Made by a program: the position numbers and the translations under genes
Assembly (NCBI RefSeq): GCF_018320785.1
Contig: NC_054882.1
Coordinates: 29,640,719 to 29,704,718 of the forward strand
DNA length: 64,000 nt
Reading direction: 5' to 3'
Origin: Cheilinus undulatus
Lineage: Eukaryota; Chordata; Actinopteri; Labriformes; Labridae
Part shown: positions 25,201-32,600 of the stretch, one piece after another
How the letters are laid out: every line of letters begins with the position of its first letter
Numbering within the stretch: the stretch's first letter is position 1
Notes under the pieces: generated by a model
Told to the model about the DNA's origin: nothing
What the model saw: the letters and a program-made list of their open reading frames with translations, nothing else
Database searches by the model: none

Positions 25201-27437
25201 GATTCCGTTAGTGGAGATATGTGAGGGGAGACGTTAGACTCCTCTCATCCCGGCAGAGAGCTTTCAAAAGGAAAAATAAAAAAAGGTTTCCATACCATAT
25301 TTCCACATTTGCTATTTTATTGGACTGAAATATTTGCATTAGAAATTACTCTGAGTCATTTTATGTCAAATTGACTGATGGACTGTTAACAGTCTATAGC
25401 ATGTTACCTGTTATTACATGTACAGCAATAAGTATTAAACAGATCATAAACAGTAATATATATGAGCACAAAACAGAGTTGGAAATTGACAAAGTTTTAA
25501 GGAATGTCAACTAAAGAGCAGTGTTTAAAGCTCTTGTGAGGAACTCTTGTGGTTTTTGCTGATTTTGGTGCCATCTCAGTACTGCAGAGTGGTGCAGGGA
25601 TGAGTCCTGAAACACAGAAGTAAGCTAGCATTTTACCACCTTCGATTCCGTTGTGCAAGGGATTTTTGACTGCATTTAAATGCCTGAAATAAGGTCTGTG
25701 GTGAACACAAGCTTAAGAGACTTTAACATTTTTTTCTACAACATCAAATGCATCAGGAGAGTGCCCGCTTTTGAAATGTATATCTTTTTGCCTCTTAACA
25801 AATGCGGTTGCTAAAGAGCAGCTAACTAGGACTAGAGTGTTTGTTGGGATCATTATACATCATCACAGAAACTACCCATATCCTCGCACAAGACACGTGG
25901 GTGATGACGTTAAATTCAGTCGACGTGTTGTAGTTCAATATAACATAACATTAGCTTTTTACTTTCATCCATTATATCTAAAAAACAAATATGATACTTA
26001 CATTATTGAGTCATGAAGATAATCTTTATGAACAAAACGTGTACATTTCACTAACTTATTGGACACAGTTCTTATTTTCTGCAATGATTTTAAAAAAACC
26101 TTGAAAAATTACATAGGCTCGCCGCTGAGGGAAGCCATGCAACGCTAACTTCTGGGTTACTCTACAGTAGACTAGTGTTCCTTAGATACTTCTTAAGCTG
26201 TTCTCTTTCAACAAATGTATCACTCATTTATTAAGGTAGTCTGACACCTACCCTGTGGCAGCCATTTCCAGGATAAATAAAAACTATATAGAAGAATCAG
26301 TCTTGTCACTTATGGTCTGGTTTGCTTTTTCTGGTCATAAAAGACATGAGTATTAATTTCAGACAGTTTCATAACCGCCTAAAAAATCCTCTCAAGAGCT
26401 TTAAGCACTTGCGGTTAACTTTTCCATTTCAATTACACATTTTAACTCTCAACAGCAGACCTTCCATGAGGATATTTCCCATTCTGATACTTGCATTACA
26501 TTCCTTTTCAGACTAATGAAACGCAGTTGAAAGTTTTTTCAAGGATTTTAAATACACTCCTGCACAGAGACTGTTTTTGCACGAGTATCAACCAGCTTCA
26601 GAGCCATCAACGAGCTTAAAACCCTGCACCACTGCACCGCTGTGGAGAAATGATCAGGTTAACAATTTCCTACTACAACCTCAGCATAATCATAATAACT
26701 CAAAAATATGTGATGTAGCATTGCAGTGGCTAATTACCGAGGACTGGGCATTCATCCAAATTTTGCTTTGGAAAAAGTGCTAAGACTTGCTGTCATAAAA
26801 CTCAAACAGTTACAGCCTTGCTAAAGCATTTATGGGGAAACATTAAGCCATGAAACAGACTTTTGTTCTATTTTGTGCCCTGCTGTTTAATGCTCTTAAT
26901 TAGAAATATGATATAAAATAAGTTTACTGTGCTTGCTTTCATACAGCTGCCAAATCCAGATGAGAAAATTGCTTCAAAAGTATTTGTTAATGCATCTGAA
27001 TTACAGGCACGCAAATTTAATCTGGATTTGGATTTCACATCAAAGTCCATAATCAGCACTGACAGATAAATCTGGCAAAAATATGCTACAAATAAGGATT
27101 GTGAGAATGCCCATCACCAAAGAATCAGCCAGTAGTCCAAGAGTCACATAATCAAATGGCATACACATGAAATAAGATCACTTTATTCACATTATCAAGA
27201 CAGATATTTCATTTCCCCTATAATGATTCTTGAACAGTAAAGTAAAAGGCTAATCTCTGTAATATAATCAACCAGTGAGGATATAAAGGTGAAAGAAAAG
27301 AAGCAGGAGATAAAGAGACAGAGTGGTGCAGTATATGAGTGTTCAGAGGCCAGATGGTTTCGTTTACCTTGAGCATCTATGCAGGATATCAGGGCTGCAA
27401 GGAACGCAGCCGAGGCCAGTAACAACCCTATCTTCAT
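1137..27437 (-). CDS. col12a1: Collagen type XII alpha-1 chain, 5' part (24 coding exons, incomplete at left edge)
   Basis: Collagen XII is a homotrimeric FACIT collagen. It sits on the surface of collagen I fibrils in tendon, fascia, skin and muscle matrix, and its large N-terminal NC3 arms bind matrix partners. Twenty-four coding exons join in frame to 1563 codons: signal peptide (1-23), FN3-1 (24-110), linker, vWA1 (about 129-329), FN3-2 (330-426), vWA2 (427-627), FN3-3 to FN3-8 (628-1187), vWA3 (1188-1381), FN3-9 and FN3-10 (1382-1563). This is the order in human COL12A1, with almost identical numbering. All three vWA domains keep the MIDAS motif DGSxS, the metal-binding Thr and ITDGKS. 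Most junctions are phase 1, which keeps modules exchangeable. No stop or frameshift was found. The downstream FN3 domains, vWA4, TSPN and collagen repeats are outside the window. Col14a1 is the nearest alternative, but it lacks this three-vWA arrangement. Confidence 0.97.
1874..2019 (-). CDS. col12a1: col12a1 exon 24: FN3-10, first half
   Basis: Residues 1472-1520: [21 protein letters not shown] to PTVEQE, with [10 protein letters not shown], the counterpart of human GGATGYILSY. It ends in phase 0. Confidence 0.92.
2739..2868 (-). CDS. col12a1: col12a1 exon 23: FN3-9, second half
   Basis: Residues 1429-1471: [21 protein letters not shown] to DGAETT. It includes [16 protein letters not shown]; human has VVNVYSVVEDEYSEPL. 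Donor T|GTATGT, phase 1. Confidence 0.93.
3577..3716 (-). CDS. col12a1: col12a1 exon 22: FN3-9, first half
   Basis: Residues 1382-1428: [21 protein letters not shown] to VSGTPQQ, matching human [21 protein letters not shown]. It ends in phase 0 at CAG|GTAAAA. Confidence 0.93.
4865..5011 (-). CDS. col12a1: col12a1 exon 21: vWA3, C-terminal part
   Basis: Residues 1333-1381: [20 protein letters not shown] to [10 protein letters not shown]. The closing Cys is in [10 protein letters not shown], identical to human. Phase 1-1. Confidence 0.95.
5103..5267 (-). CDS. col12a1: col12a1 exon 20: vWA3, third part
   Basis: Residues 1278-1332: [12 protein letters not shown] to ELYAIG, containing [17 protein letters not shown], identical to human in that core. 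Phase 1-1. Confidence 0.95.
5355..5474 (-). CDS. col12a1: col12a1 exon 19: vWA3, second part
   Basis: Residues 1238-1277: [19 protein letters not shown] to KGGNTLTG, with the MIDAS Thr. Human has [18 protein letters not shown]. Phase 1-1. Confidence 0.95.
5579..5728 (-). CDS. col12a1: col12a1 exon 18: vWA3, start with MIDAS DGSWS
   Basis: Residues 1188-1237: [21 protein letters not shown] to GPDRVQI. It carries the opening Cys and the MIDAS aspartate. The acceptor is in phase 1, the same phase as the exon 2 donor. Confidence 0.95.
5729..7307. other. col12a1 intron 17: no recognised feature except a microsatellite
   Basis: 1.58 kb between the FN3-8 and vWA3 exons. I see no transposon ends and no coding similarity. 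A tetranucleotide repeat lies at 7191-7216. Confidence 0.6.
7191..7216. repeat. (AACT)n microsatellite
   Basis: About six perfect AACT units in col12a1 intron 17. Confidence 0.9.
7308..7429 (-). CDS. col12a1: col12a1 exon 17: FN3-8, second part
   Basis: Residues 1147-1187: [18 protein letters not shown] to the hinge before vWA3. Nearly identical to human TYKVNVFGMFDGGESSPL. It ends in phase 1. This is the last exon of the block that the short isoform would skip. Confidence 0.94.
7515..7707 (-). CDS. col12a1: col12a1 exon 16: FN3-8, first part
   Basis: Residues 1083-1146: [19 protein letters not shown] to NTVVLEELR, matching human SPRNLKTSDPTMSSFRVTW. It ends in phase 2 (AG|GTGTGT), so the Arg codon is split across the junction. 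Confidence 0.94.
7896..8162 (-). CDS. col12a1: col12a1 exon 15: FN3-7
   Basis: Residues 994-1082: [20 protein letters not shown] to RQGEGTT. Human has KTLKVDEETENTMRVTW at this place. The donor T|GTACGT is weaker than its neighbours, but it is the only one that keeps the frame into exon 16. Confidence 0.94.
8405..9140. mobile_element. Non-autonomous hAT-like DNA transposon
   Basis: The element begins CAGAGGTGAAAAGTTAC and ends with ACTTTTTCTACCTCTG, which are near-perfect inverted repeats of the CAGAGGTRGAAAAGTA type common in fish hAT elements. It is flanked by 8-bp direct repeats, gcagacac at 8397-8404 and gtagacac at 9141-9148 (7 of 8 match). There is no transposase ORF. An internal copy of the end (ACTTTTCCACCTCTG, to 8578) suggests a composite or internally duplicated structure. 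It lies in col12a1 intron 14. Confidence 0.8.
9149..10319. other. Remainder of col12a1 intron 14: nothing seen
   Basis: Intron sequence between the hAT-like element and exon 14. Only short unconvincing open frames on both strands and no recognised repeat. Confidence 0.6.
10320..10589 (-). CDS. col12a1: col12a1 exon 14: FN3-6
   Basis: Residues 904-993: [22 protein letters not shown] to GEETTDG, a complete FN3 domain matching human ERGSPQDLVTKDITDTS. Phase 1-1. Confidence 0.95.
11995..13013 (-). mobile_element. Tc1/mariner-type transposon with decayed, shortened transposase
   Basis: 47-bp terminal inverted repeats (11995-12041 and 12967-13013) start CAGATSAGGA and contain ATGAAAATTTCAGTTTTC in both copies. 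TA dinucleotides at 11993-11994 and 13014-13015 are the expected target duplication. Minus-strand remnants include an N-terminal helix-turn-helix piece at 12761-12486 ([12 protein letters not shown]) and a catalytic-core piece near 12300-12230 resembling [11 protein letters not shown]. At 1019 bp it is shorter than an autonomous Tc1 element (about 1.6 kb), so the middle is deleted. It lies in col12a1 intron 13. Confidence 0.9.
12170..12761 (-). pseudogene. Tc1-like transposase remnant
   Basis: Two separated stretches of Tc1 transposase similarity on the minus strand: the DNA-binding HTH region (12761-12486) and the DET...FGHR...VWR catalytic segment further down. Frames are disrupted and most of the DDE domain is missing, so no functional enzyme can be made. 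Confidence 0.8.
13885..13980 (-). repeat. tRNA-derived SINE fragment
   Basis: Read on the minus strand, the block starts GGGTGGCCTGGTGGATAAA and contains ATCGAATCC, resembling pol III A- and B-box positions of a teleost tRNA-SINE. No poly-A tail or target duplication is visible. Probably truncated. Confidence 0.5.
14885..15300. repeat. Degenerate GTGGCAAAAATGGGTTAAA-type array
   Basis: About twenty imperfect copies of a roughly 20-24-bp motif built on GTGGCAAAAA and GGGTTAAAA occupy this stretch. Spacing is irregular. Similar arrays are often interior parts of fish DNA elements; no ends were identified here. Confidence 0.65.
15665..15715. repeat. Dispersed teleost retroelement tail motif
   Basis: The motif CATTTAGCAGATGCTTTTGT followed by CCAAAGCAACGTTCA is a widespread conserved tail/core segment of fish non-LTR elements and SINEs. 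Only this segment is recognisable. Identification is from memory of the motif. Confidence 0.45.
15716..16981. other. Remainder of col12a1 intron 13: nothing seen
   Basis: The stretch between the retroelement motif and exon 13 shows no recognisable exon or complete element. The other gaps of this 6.4-kb intron (10590-11994 and 13014-13884) are likewise blank to me. Confidence 0.55.
16982..17254 (-). CDS. col12a1: col12a1 exon 13: FN3-5
   Basis: Residues 813-903: [20 protein letters not shown] to GTTLEG. The tripeptide at residues 862-864 is KGD; human COL12A1 has RGD at the same numbered position. Phase 1-1. A 6.4-kb intron follows. Confidence 0.95.
17339..17614 (-). CDS. col12a1: col12a1 exon 12: FN3-4
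   Basis: Residues 721-812: [21 protein letters not shown] to TTKEG, one complete FN3 domain with the [10 protein letters not shown] turn seen in all central collagen XII FN3 repeats. Phase 1-1. Confidence 0.95.
17718..17996 (-). CDS. col12a1: col12a1 exon 11: FN3-3
   Basis: Residues 628-720: [21 protein letters not shown] opens a complete FN3 domain that ends GEETTLEG. It corresponds to human YVPPKDLSFSEVTS. Phase 1-1. Confidence 0.95.
17997..18663. other. col12a1 intron 10: nothing seen
   Basis: 667 bases between the vWA2 exon and FN3-3 with no recognised repeat or coding similarity. Confidence 0.6.
18664..19266 (-). CDS. col12a1: col12a1 exon 10: entire vWA2 in one exon
   Basis: This 603-base exon encodes residues 427-627, from [21 protein letters not shown] to [10 protein letters not shown]. 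The MIDAS elements DGSYS, GGSTNTG and LITDGKSSD are present, and the Cys pair is ECS...SICLRIEQ. It is very similar to human vWA2. vWA1 and vWA3 are split over three and four exons, but vWA2 here has no intron. Donor A|GTAAGT. Confidence 0.96.
19383..19673 (-). CDS. col12a1: col12a1 exon 9: FN3-2
   Basis: A complete FN3 domain in one 291-base exon, residues 330-426. It holds VTWDAS, the [14 protein letters not shown] core and [10 protein letters not shown], matching human MEKTQPMKVQ. Phase 1-1. Confidence 0.95.
19772..19945 (-). CDS. col12a1: col12a1 exon 8: vWA1, C-terminal part
   Basis: Residues 272-329 run from [15 protein letters not shown] to ALVSGEE, including the EVCSGVDEQ closing cysteine. 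Near-identical to human at VCSGVDEQ. Donor A|GTAAGT. Confidence 0.94.
20183..20347 (-). CDS. col12a1: col12a1 exon 7: vWA1, middle
   Basis: Residues 217-271 contain [19 protein letters not shown]. The MIDAS Asp in ITDGKSQD is intact. The exon ends VEVFVLG. Phase 1 on both sides; donor G|GTATGT. Confidence 0.94.
20468..20731 (-). CDS. col12a1: col12a1 exon 6: vWA1, N-terminal half with MIDAS DGSWS
   Basis: Residues 129-216 start [19 protein letters not shown]. Cys130 is the first of the flanking Cys pair, and Asp143 with Ser145 and Ser147 form the MIDAS. The exon ends KGGNTMTG, which carries the MIDAS Thr. An RGD tripeptide at residues 197-199 is not present in human. Phase 1 on both sides. 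Confidence 0.95.
20732..21890. other. col12a1 intron 5: nothing seen apart from a purine run
   Basis: No exon-like sequence. A purine-only run lies around 21800-21832, on the side next to exon 5. Confidence 0.6.
21891..21944 (-). CDS. col12a1: col12a1 exon 5: linker before vWA1
   Basis: A 54-base exon encodes a Ser/Thr/Gly-rich linker, residues 111-128. Of two nearby AGs, the upstream one (TTTCAG|TTCAG) must be used, because the second would bring an in-frame stop. It corresponds to the human TGSSTKPVEKK linker and is poorly conserved. Phase 1 on both sides. Confidence 0.85.
22217..22360 (-). CDS. col12a1: col12a1 exon 4: FN3-1, second half
   Basis: Residues 63-110 include the FN3 signature [11 protein letters not shown] and end IPIFGQLT, matching human VPVIGQLT. 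Phase 1 on both sides, donor A|GTAAGT. Confidence 0.92.
22469..22585 (-). CDS. col12a1: col12a1 exon 3: FN3-1, first half
   Basis: Residues 24-62 begin [11 protein letters not shown] and contain NENTVDMSW, closely matching the start of human FN3-1. The acceptor TTTACAG and donor CAG|GTTTG are both in phase 1. It is separated from exon 2 by a 4.8-kb intron. Confidence 0.93.
22586..27367. other. col12a1 intron 2 (4.8 kb): no recognised feature
   Basis: This long first coding intron separates the signal peptide from FN3-1. I found no collagen XII coding similarity, no terminal inverted repeats and no SINE. An open frame at 24652-25038 has no family resemblance. Regulatory elements for col12a1 could lie here, but none is evident from sequence alone. 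Confidence 0.5.
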
Positions 27438-27473
27438 GTTTGGCCCTTAAGGGTCAGCAGCGCATTAACCACT
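27368..27473 (-). CDS. col12a1: col12a1 exon 2: start codon and signal peptide
   Basis: The acceptor is at 27473 after a pyrimidine-rich tract. The ATG is at 27437-27435. Residues 1-23 are MKIG, then a hydrophobic Leu/Ala core, ending near CIDAQ, a typical secretory signal. The donor at 27368 leaves phase 1 (CAA G|GTAAAC). 27438-27473 is 5' UTR. The ATG fits because translation continues into FN3-1 exactly as in human COL12A1. Confidence 0.93.
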
Positions 27474-28635
27474 CTGCAGACAAGAAAGAAAAAGTGTTAA
27501 CGCTGCAGATCTAGCTCACTTTGTTAGTGTGGTGAGAGACCAGTCACCACATGCTGTGGATACATCTATGTCTAATTTACTGCTGCGCATACAAAGACAG
27601 ATTTAGATTTTGCTGAAGAATGGCCAGTTTGCCTTCAAACCAAAACCACATAATGGATAACATGTGTGTTCCAAGCATCCATGATTATTTTATAATTACA
27701 CTGGCTCAATATTTGTAGCTCTTATTATTTAATCATTGCTTTCTTTTATGGAAGAAAAACTGCAAGACCCATCTAAACTTTCTTACACAATGAATGCCAC
27801 ACCTTACTGCCTTTAGCTGACGCCCATACCCTGAGGTGCTACTTAGTGGTGATATAGTATAAGCGTTAAGTAATTAGGGTTTAAAACACTCACACTCATT
27901 TGACTGTATGCACAATCTCACTTATAATTCAACTAATGATGTTTTAAATGTAATAATTGGGAATTAATCTCAATCCATAGTCACACAAGCAATATAATTC
28001 TTGTTAAATTTAAGAACTGCTTATACCCAGTTCCAAACAACCTCTACTTTAAATTGACCTATTTATTGACTGTTGTACTATCACATCACATGCATCTATG
28101 AGGTATCGTTTCCCTCACACCAGAGGTGTTTATTATAATCAACGGTAAGATAAGAGTCTTCCTGAAGGAAAAGTAGACTGCTTCCACACATTATAGCTTG
28201 ATTTCAGCTTCTGAGAGTTTTACCACGAGCTGCGTGCCCCGCCTGGTGCACGAGCCATGAAACTGCAGCTACAGGAGCTCACACTTAAAAGGTTCATTTA
28301 AGCAAAATGACTGAAAGCATCAAATGTGAAAGCACACTGTTTTTTGCGTATTTTCCAGAGGATATTAAGAGTTTATAACCTATTATCAGTCATCTTTACA
28401 TCCGGATTTCGAACGTTTTGAGATTTAATGTTTTGACCAAGAATATTCTATTTGGAAAGTAATTTGGGACGTGCATGCTTACAAAGTCATCTTGCGTTTA
28501 AAAGTAAATCAAACGTAAAGTGCTAAAAAAAAATGGAAAACGCGCCTAAATGTTAAAAAAAAACCCTACAAATTATTACTTCCTATTCTACTCTAAAATG
28601 TTAATTAACTTTTAAGTAAAAGTCTGTGTACTCAC
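27474..28635. other. col12a1 intron 1: nothing seen
   Basis: AT-rich intron between leader exon 1 and the signal-peptide exon. No repeat or coding feature recognised. Confidence 0.55.
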
Positions 28636-28808
28636 CAATTCAACCCCCCTTAAAATCAACCGACCAAATGTGCAGCCTGCTGGAAGCCTCCCCCTCTGGA
28701 AAGTGAGAGAAAAGTTTCAGGAGCTGCGAAAGGACCCCTCTCCTCCTCTCTCTGGCTACTGGAAGCTCCGCCAGCAGATGTCCAAGAAGGAAAAGCCTCT
28801 TTCCAAGT
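28636..28808 (-). other. col12a1: col12a1 exon 1 (5' untranslated), approximate start
   Basis: A strong donor (G|GTGAG) lies at 28636/28635 on the minus strand. It is about 1.16 kb upstream of the acceptor of the signal-peptide exon. A TATA-like element 25-30 bases above 28808 suggests the transcription start. The exon contains no ATG in frame with the signal peptide. The 5' end is inferred from the promoter motif, not seen. Confidence 0.5.
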
Positions 28809-28834
28809 GGGAAGAATCTTTCCACCATCGGCTA

Positions 28835-28841
28835 CTTAATA
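28835..28841 (-). promoter_or_regulatory. TATA-like element of col12a1 promoter
   Basis: The minus strand reads CCCCCTATTAAGTAGCC here, a TATTAAG box next to a C-rich stretch. It lies about 200 bases above the exon 1 donor and in the short gap downstream of cox7a2, which is where the col12a1 promoter must be. The assignment is by position and motif only. Confidence 0.4.
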
Positions 28842-29436
28842 GGGGGCAGTCCCCAGCTCTCAGTTTACCATCAGATGGGCTTCTTACGAAACCTCTGCCT
28901 GTCAAATGATGCATGTCCCCCGCTAAGACCGATCCACTGTTTGGAAATTACATTTTTGCCTGCATTCTTTTGGTCTGGTGATTTAATGAGTTTCCAGAGC
29001 CAGTGCGACTTCACAGGAGGGCACCAGTTGGCTAGACAACACTCAGAGATGAAGTGTCATTTATGGGCAACAGGCAACCTTAGAAAGTCTATTTACTCTA
29101 CCGTTTAACACAATTAGCTTGATTTGTTATACCTAAAACGACATTAGCTAGCGTGGTCTTTCTTGCAAGCGTAAACGACGCTTCAATGTATAATTAAGCA
29201 AACTATCCAATTAATTTTATACGTATTTTAAAATGTCTTGCTCAAATGAAATAGTCCTTTGTTGGATAAATACAAGAATTTCTGAATCATTCTTAGACAC
29301 ATTGTGACTTCTTCTAAATTATTAGAATTTGGCGCCATCTAGCGGTCAAACTAAATACAGATAAATGCGCATGTCAATGACAGAAACACAATCATTTATA
29401 CACACCAAGCTTGATAAAATCACAAAATTCAAAGAT
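28842..29436. other. cox7a2-col12a1 intergenic gap
   Basis: Only about 600 bases separate the cox7a2 polyadenylation signal from the col12a1 TATA-like box. The upstream col12a1 promoter must lie here, or overlap the cox7a2 3' end. No further motif is assigned. Confidence 0.5.
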
Positions 29437-29442
29437 TTTATT
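29437..29442 (-). terminator. cox7a2 polyadenylation signal AATAAA
   Basis: A canonical AATAAA on the minus strand, 160 bases after the cox7a2 stop. It gives a short 3' UTR, as usual for this gene. Confidence 0.65.
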
Positions 29443-29603
29443 TGTTTTATTTAACTTCATCTCATGATTTGTACAATGAATAAATATCTATTTCTTTCAT
29501 AATTTATAAACATTGTTATTACCGACAGGACAAATAGTTTCCTAGATACCAAAACTTGAAGAGCACATGCATGATTGTTCCATCACATTGTAAAGCCACT
29601 GTT

Positions 29604-29662
29604 TCACTGTGGCTTCTTGGGCATTGCAGCGCTGAAGAGCTCATACACAACATATCCACTCC
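29604..29662 (-). CDS. cox7a2: cox7a2 exon 4 with stop
   Basis: Residues 65-83: SGYVVYELFSAAMPKKPQ then TGA at 29606-29604. It completes the transmembrane segment. Confidence 0.93.
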
Positions 29663-32600
29663 CTGTGAAGAGATCAAACATGTGTTATAGATGTGACTGG
29701 GATATAACACACACATTGTCCTCAGTTCAAACATCCCTTTATGATGCATTGTGAAATTACAGTTATTTTACTTTAAAAGCCAGTTATGATGTGCTCACTG
29801 CTATTGAAATGTTTCTTTCTTTCCAAAACAGACTGAGACATCTGGTATGAGTCTGACTCAACAAATCTCAGACAAAAAAATGCAGCATACCAAAGGCAGT
29901 GAGAGTCATTGTGGCTCTGAAGAGCAGAGCGTCCTTTGTCCCACCCTTCAGATGGATAGGTATACCATTGTCCTCCTGTTCAAAGAGAAACAAGTTAATA
30001 GGTAGAATTTTTTTTTTGTTGAATTAATTTGTAATTTATATTAAGAACTCTTGTGTGTTTCTGGCTCTAGCTTTCAAGAGTATTCAAAATTTTGTCTAGC
30101 TCATCTCTATTTAACCACAGCAATTAAGTGGTGGCATACAGTACTCTATGCAATGAAGCAGTGCTTGATCTGGGATTTAGAAGCATGTGTAAGCCATCTA
30201 TCAAATACGTCTACAGATATTTCTAGCGCTATGCAAGGATCAGCAAAGCCTGCCACATTGGAACTTTGTTTTTGCAATGGATTTTTAATTAGCAGCTTGC
30301 AAGCAAGATTAGTGTAACTCAAGTCTCTGCTAGAGTTGAAGGTCTTTTTAACATTTTAGGGGCAAGCCCCACCAATACTTATCTGTCAGGCTACAAAGAG
30401 GACACAATTAGATTCTGTCTCCAGAACCTGGGGATAGAGTAGAAACTTTAACATTATCATTATCTGTATCAAAATCTCTCATTCTCTGTGATGCTATAAA
30501 CACTGAAAAATGAAAACAAAGTTGGCAAACCACAACTCCAGAAGGCACGTGATTACTTTAAAAACTAGGAAAAGTGTGCCCACAAAGTACTTGGAGGTTA
30601 CACATTTTTACACTAAGTAAAAAAAAAAATACTTTTAAAATACTTCACTAAATAGTTACACTCTTAGGGTTGATGAGCAGATGCAGAAACAAATCACCAA
30701 ATGTAAAGCCATTGTGCTGGTATGCTGTGAGAAGTAGGGCTGAACGATATATGGTTTTTCAAATTCAACTGCGATGTGTGCGTTGTTAGTCACGTGACTT
30801 TCTGCCGTCACACTGCCACTTCTGTGTTGTCCAGGGGAAACTAAAGATGGAGCTTTCTCATTCCTGTGGCTAACTCCACTATAAAAGTCTCAGACTCTTC
30901 TGTGTAGGAAGAGGCTGTGTCTACCGCAAAAAATATTCACACAACAGGTGACCCTGCTGCTGTCAAAGGTACACCCACATGACACTCAAAGCAGACGCCC
31001 AGTCACACCAGGCCGGAGCTGCAGGTGTCTACTGCAGTGAGAGTCAGAGCATCTGAACATTTGCTTAATTAGAAGTTACACTTACAGGGCTGATTATTAA
31101 ACACATATTTTAATGTCATAATAAACACTTTGGTACAAAATTTTAAAAAAGTGTATATTTTCAAGGTTTAGAAAGAAACATGCCAAAGGAGCACCTTTAC
31201 TAACTCCAAACCATTCCTTCTCCTCCGTGTCAGAAATGCTGTTAGACGGCAGTGTGTGATGAAAAGGGGTTTCAAGACTGTTTTAAAAGTAGATTAAAGG
31301 CAGTGGAGGAAGATCCATCAGGTTGTAGATGTTCTGACTGATGACATTCTGATCTGTGACCCTGGATTGGTTGATTGATGTTTATATGTTTAATGTTGTC
31401 TGCAACTCTGTAAATTGTTAAACCGCCTGTCTTGGCCAGGACTCCCTTGTAAATGAGATTCTTAATCTCAATGAGGCTTTCCTGGTAAAATAAATCTACA
31501 TAAAATAAGTAATCCTAAAATAACTTAAATACAAAAATTAAACTAAATAATGATTTTTTTTAATTAAAATTTGAATTAATGTAAATCAAAATATACTGCA
31601 TTCTTCAGGCATATGTTCATTTTATTATAAAATTGCAATATATGTCATAGAAAGACAAATATTGCAATGTTTTTTTTTATCCAATATCATTCAGTCCTGA
31701 TAGGAAGTGTTCAAAGTTAAGTTCTTCATCTGGCCACTGTCCCTGGGACTTACACAAACCACATCGCCTCTGCAACACTATTAACAAGACCAGATGGAAC
31801 ACTGATAGGATCATACCTTGTGTCCTAAATAGGGTAGCCTTACCTGAAACATTTTTTGTTTTTGTTTCACTGAGTTTTCAATCTGTCTGCAAGCACTGCT
31901 GGAGATGGTCCGCCTGGAAAGCTGTCTTAATCCCTGATGACACAAAAACTCAATTTAAGATTATGTTGTTTATTTAAGCAGTTGTATTTCAAGTATGACA
32001 AACATTAAATGGCAAGTTTTTGGTACTGATACATTATGTGTATCAAGAAGCAAATGACAGAAAATACAAAGTGTCCACAGATAATGAAGAAAAGCTTTTT
32101 TGCAGTAAATTGGTTATTCAAATCAAGTGAGCTTAATAGTTTTTTAATTCAAAGCGTTTAAAAGGCAAAATGGGGACATCTTCTGGCCGGCATTCTCTAC
32201 TACACGTACTATAGAAATGATCGGACAAATACAGTACTGTAAGTCAGCGCAGAGGTCACCCACTACTTTCATTTTTGGGTATTATTCAAACAGAGGTTAT
32301 TCGTAATATGTAGTAAATAAATATATGTCCAGCTATCTTATATTCGTTCTTTGTTTAGTAACATATTTTACAACATCTCTGATAGGAAAAAAATCCGGAT
32401 TTACAGCAACTGCTTGATTACCTATGTGCATTAAGTACTACCTTACCTCAAACTTTACCTTGATGTTATTCAAAACCCTGACGTCCGCCTTTCTCTGATA
32501 CCAAAATGACGTCCCTGATGCGTGCATGACATCACGGCGCCTTGTAACAGGTGGTCAAGTGAATTTTATAGACACAGACCAAGCTAGGCGGTCGCTTTTT

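Noticed and set aside
28640-28828. 62-codon frame overlapping the col12a1 leader, as an upstream ORF or separate gene
   Set aside because: Its start is above the likely transcription start deduced from the TATA-like box, and it has no family resemblance.
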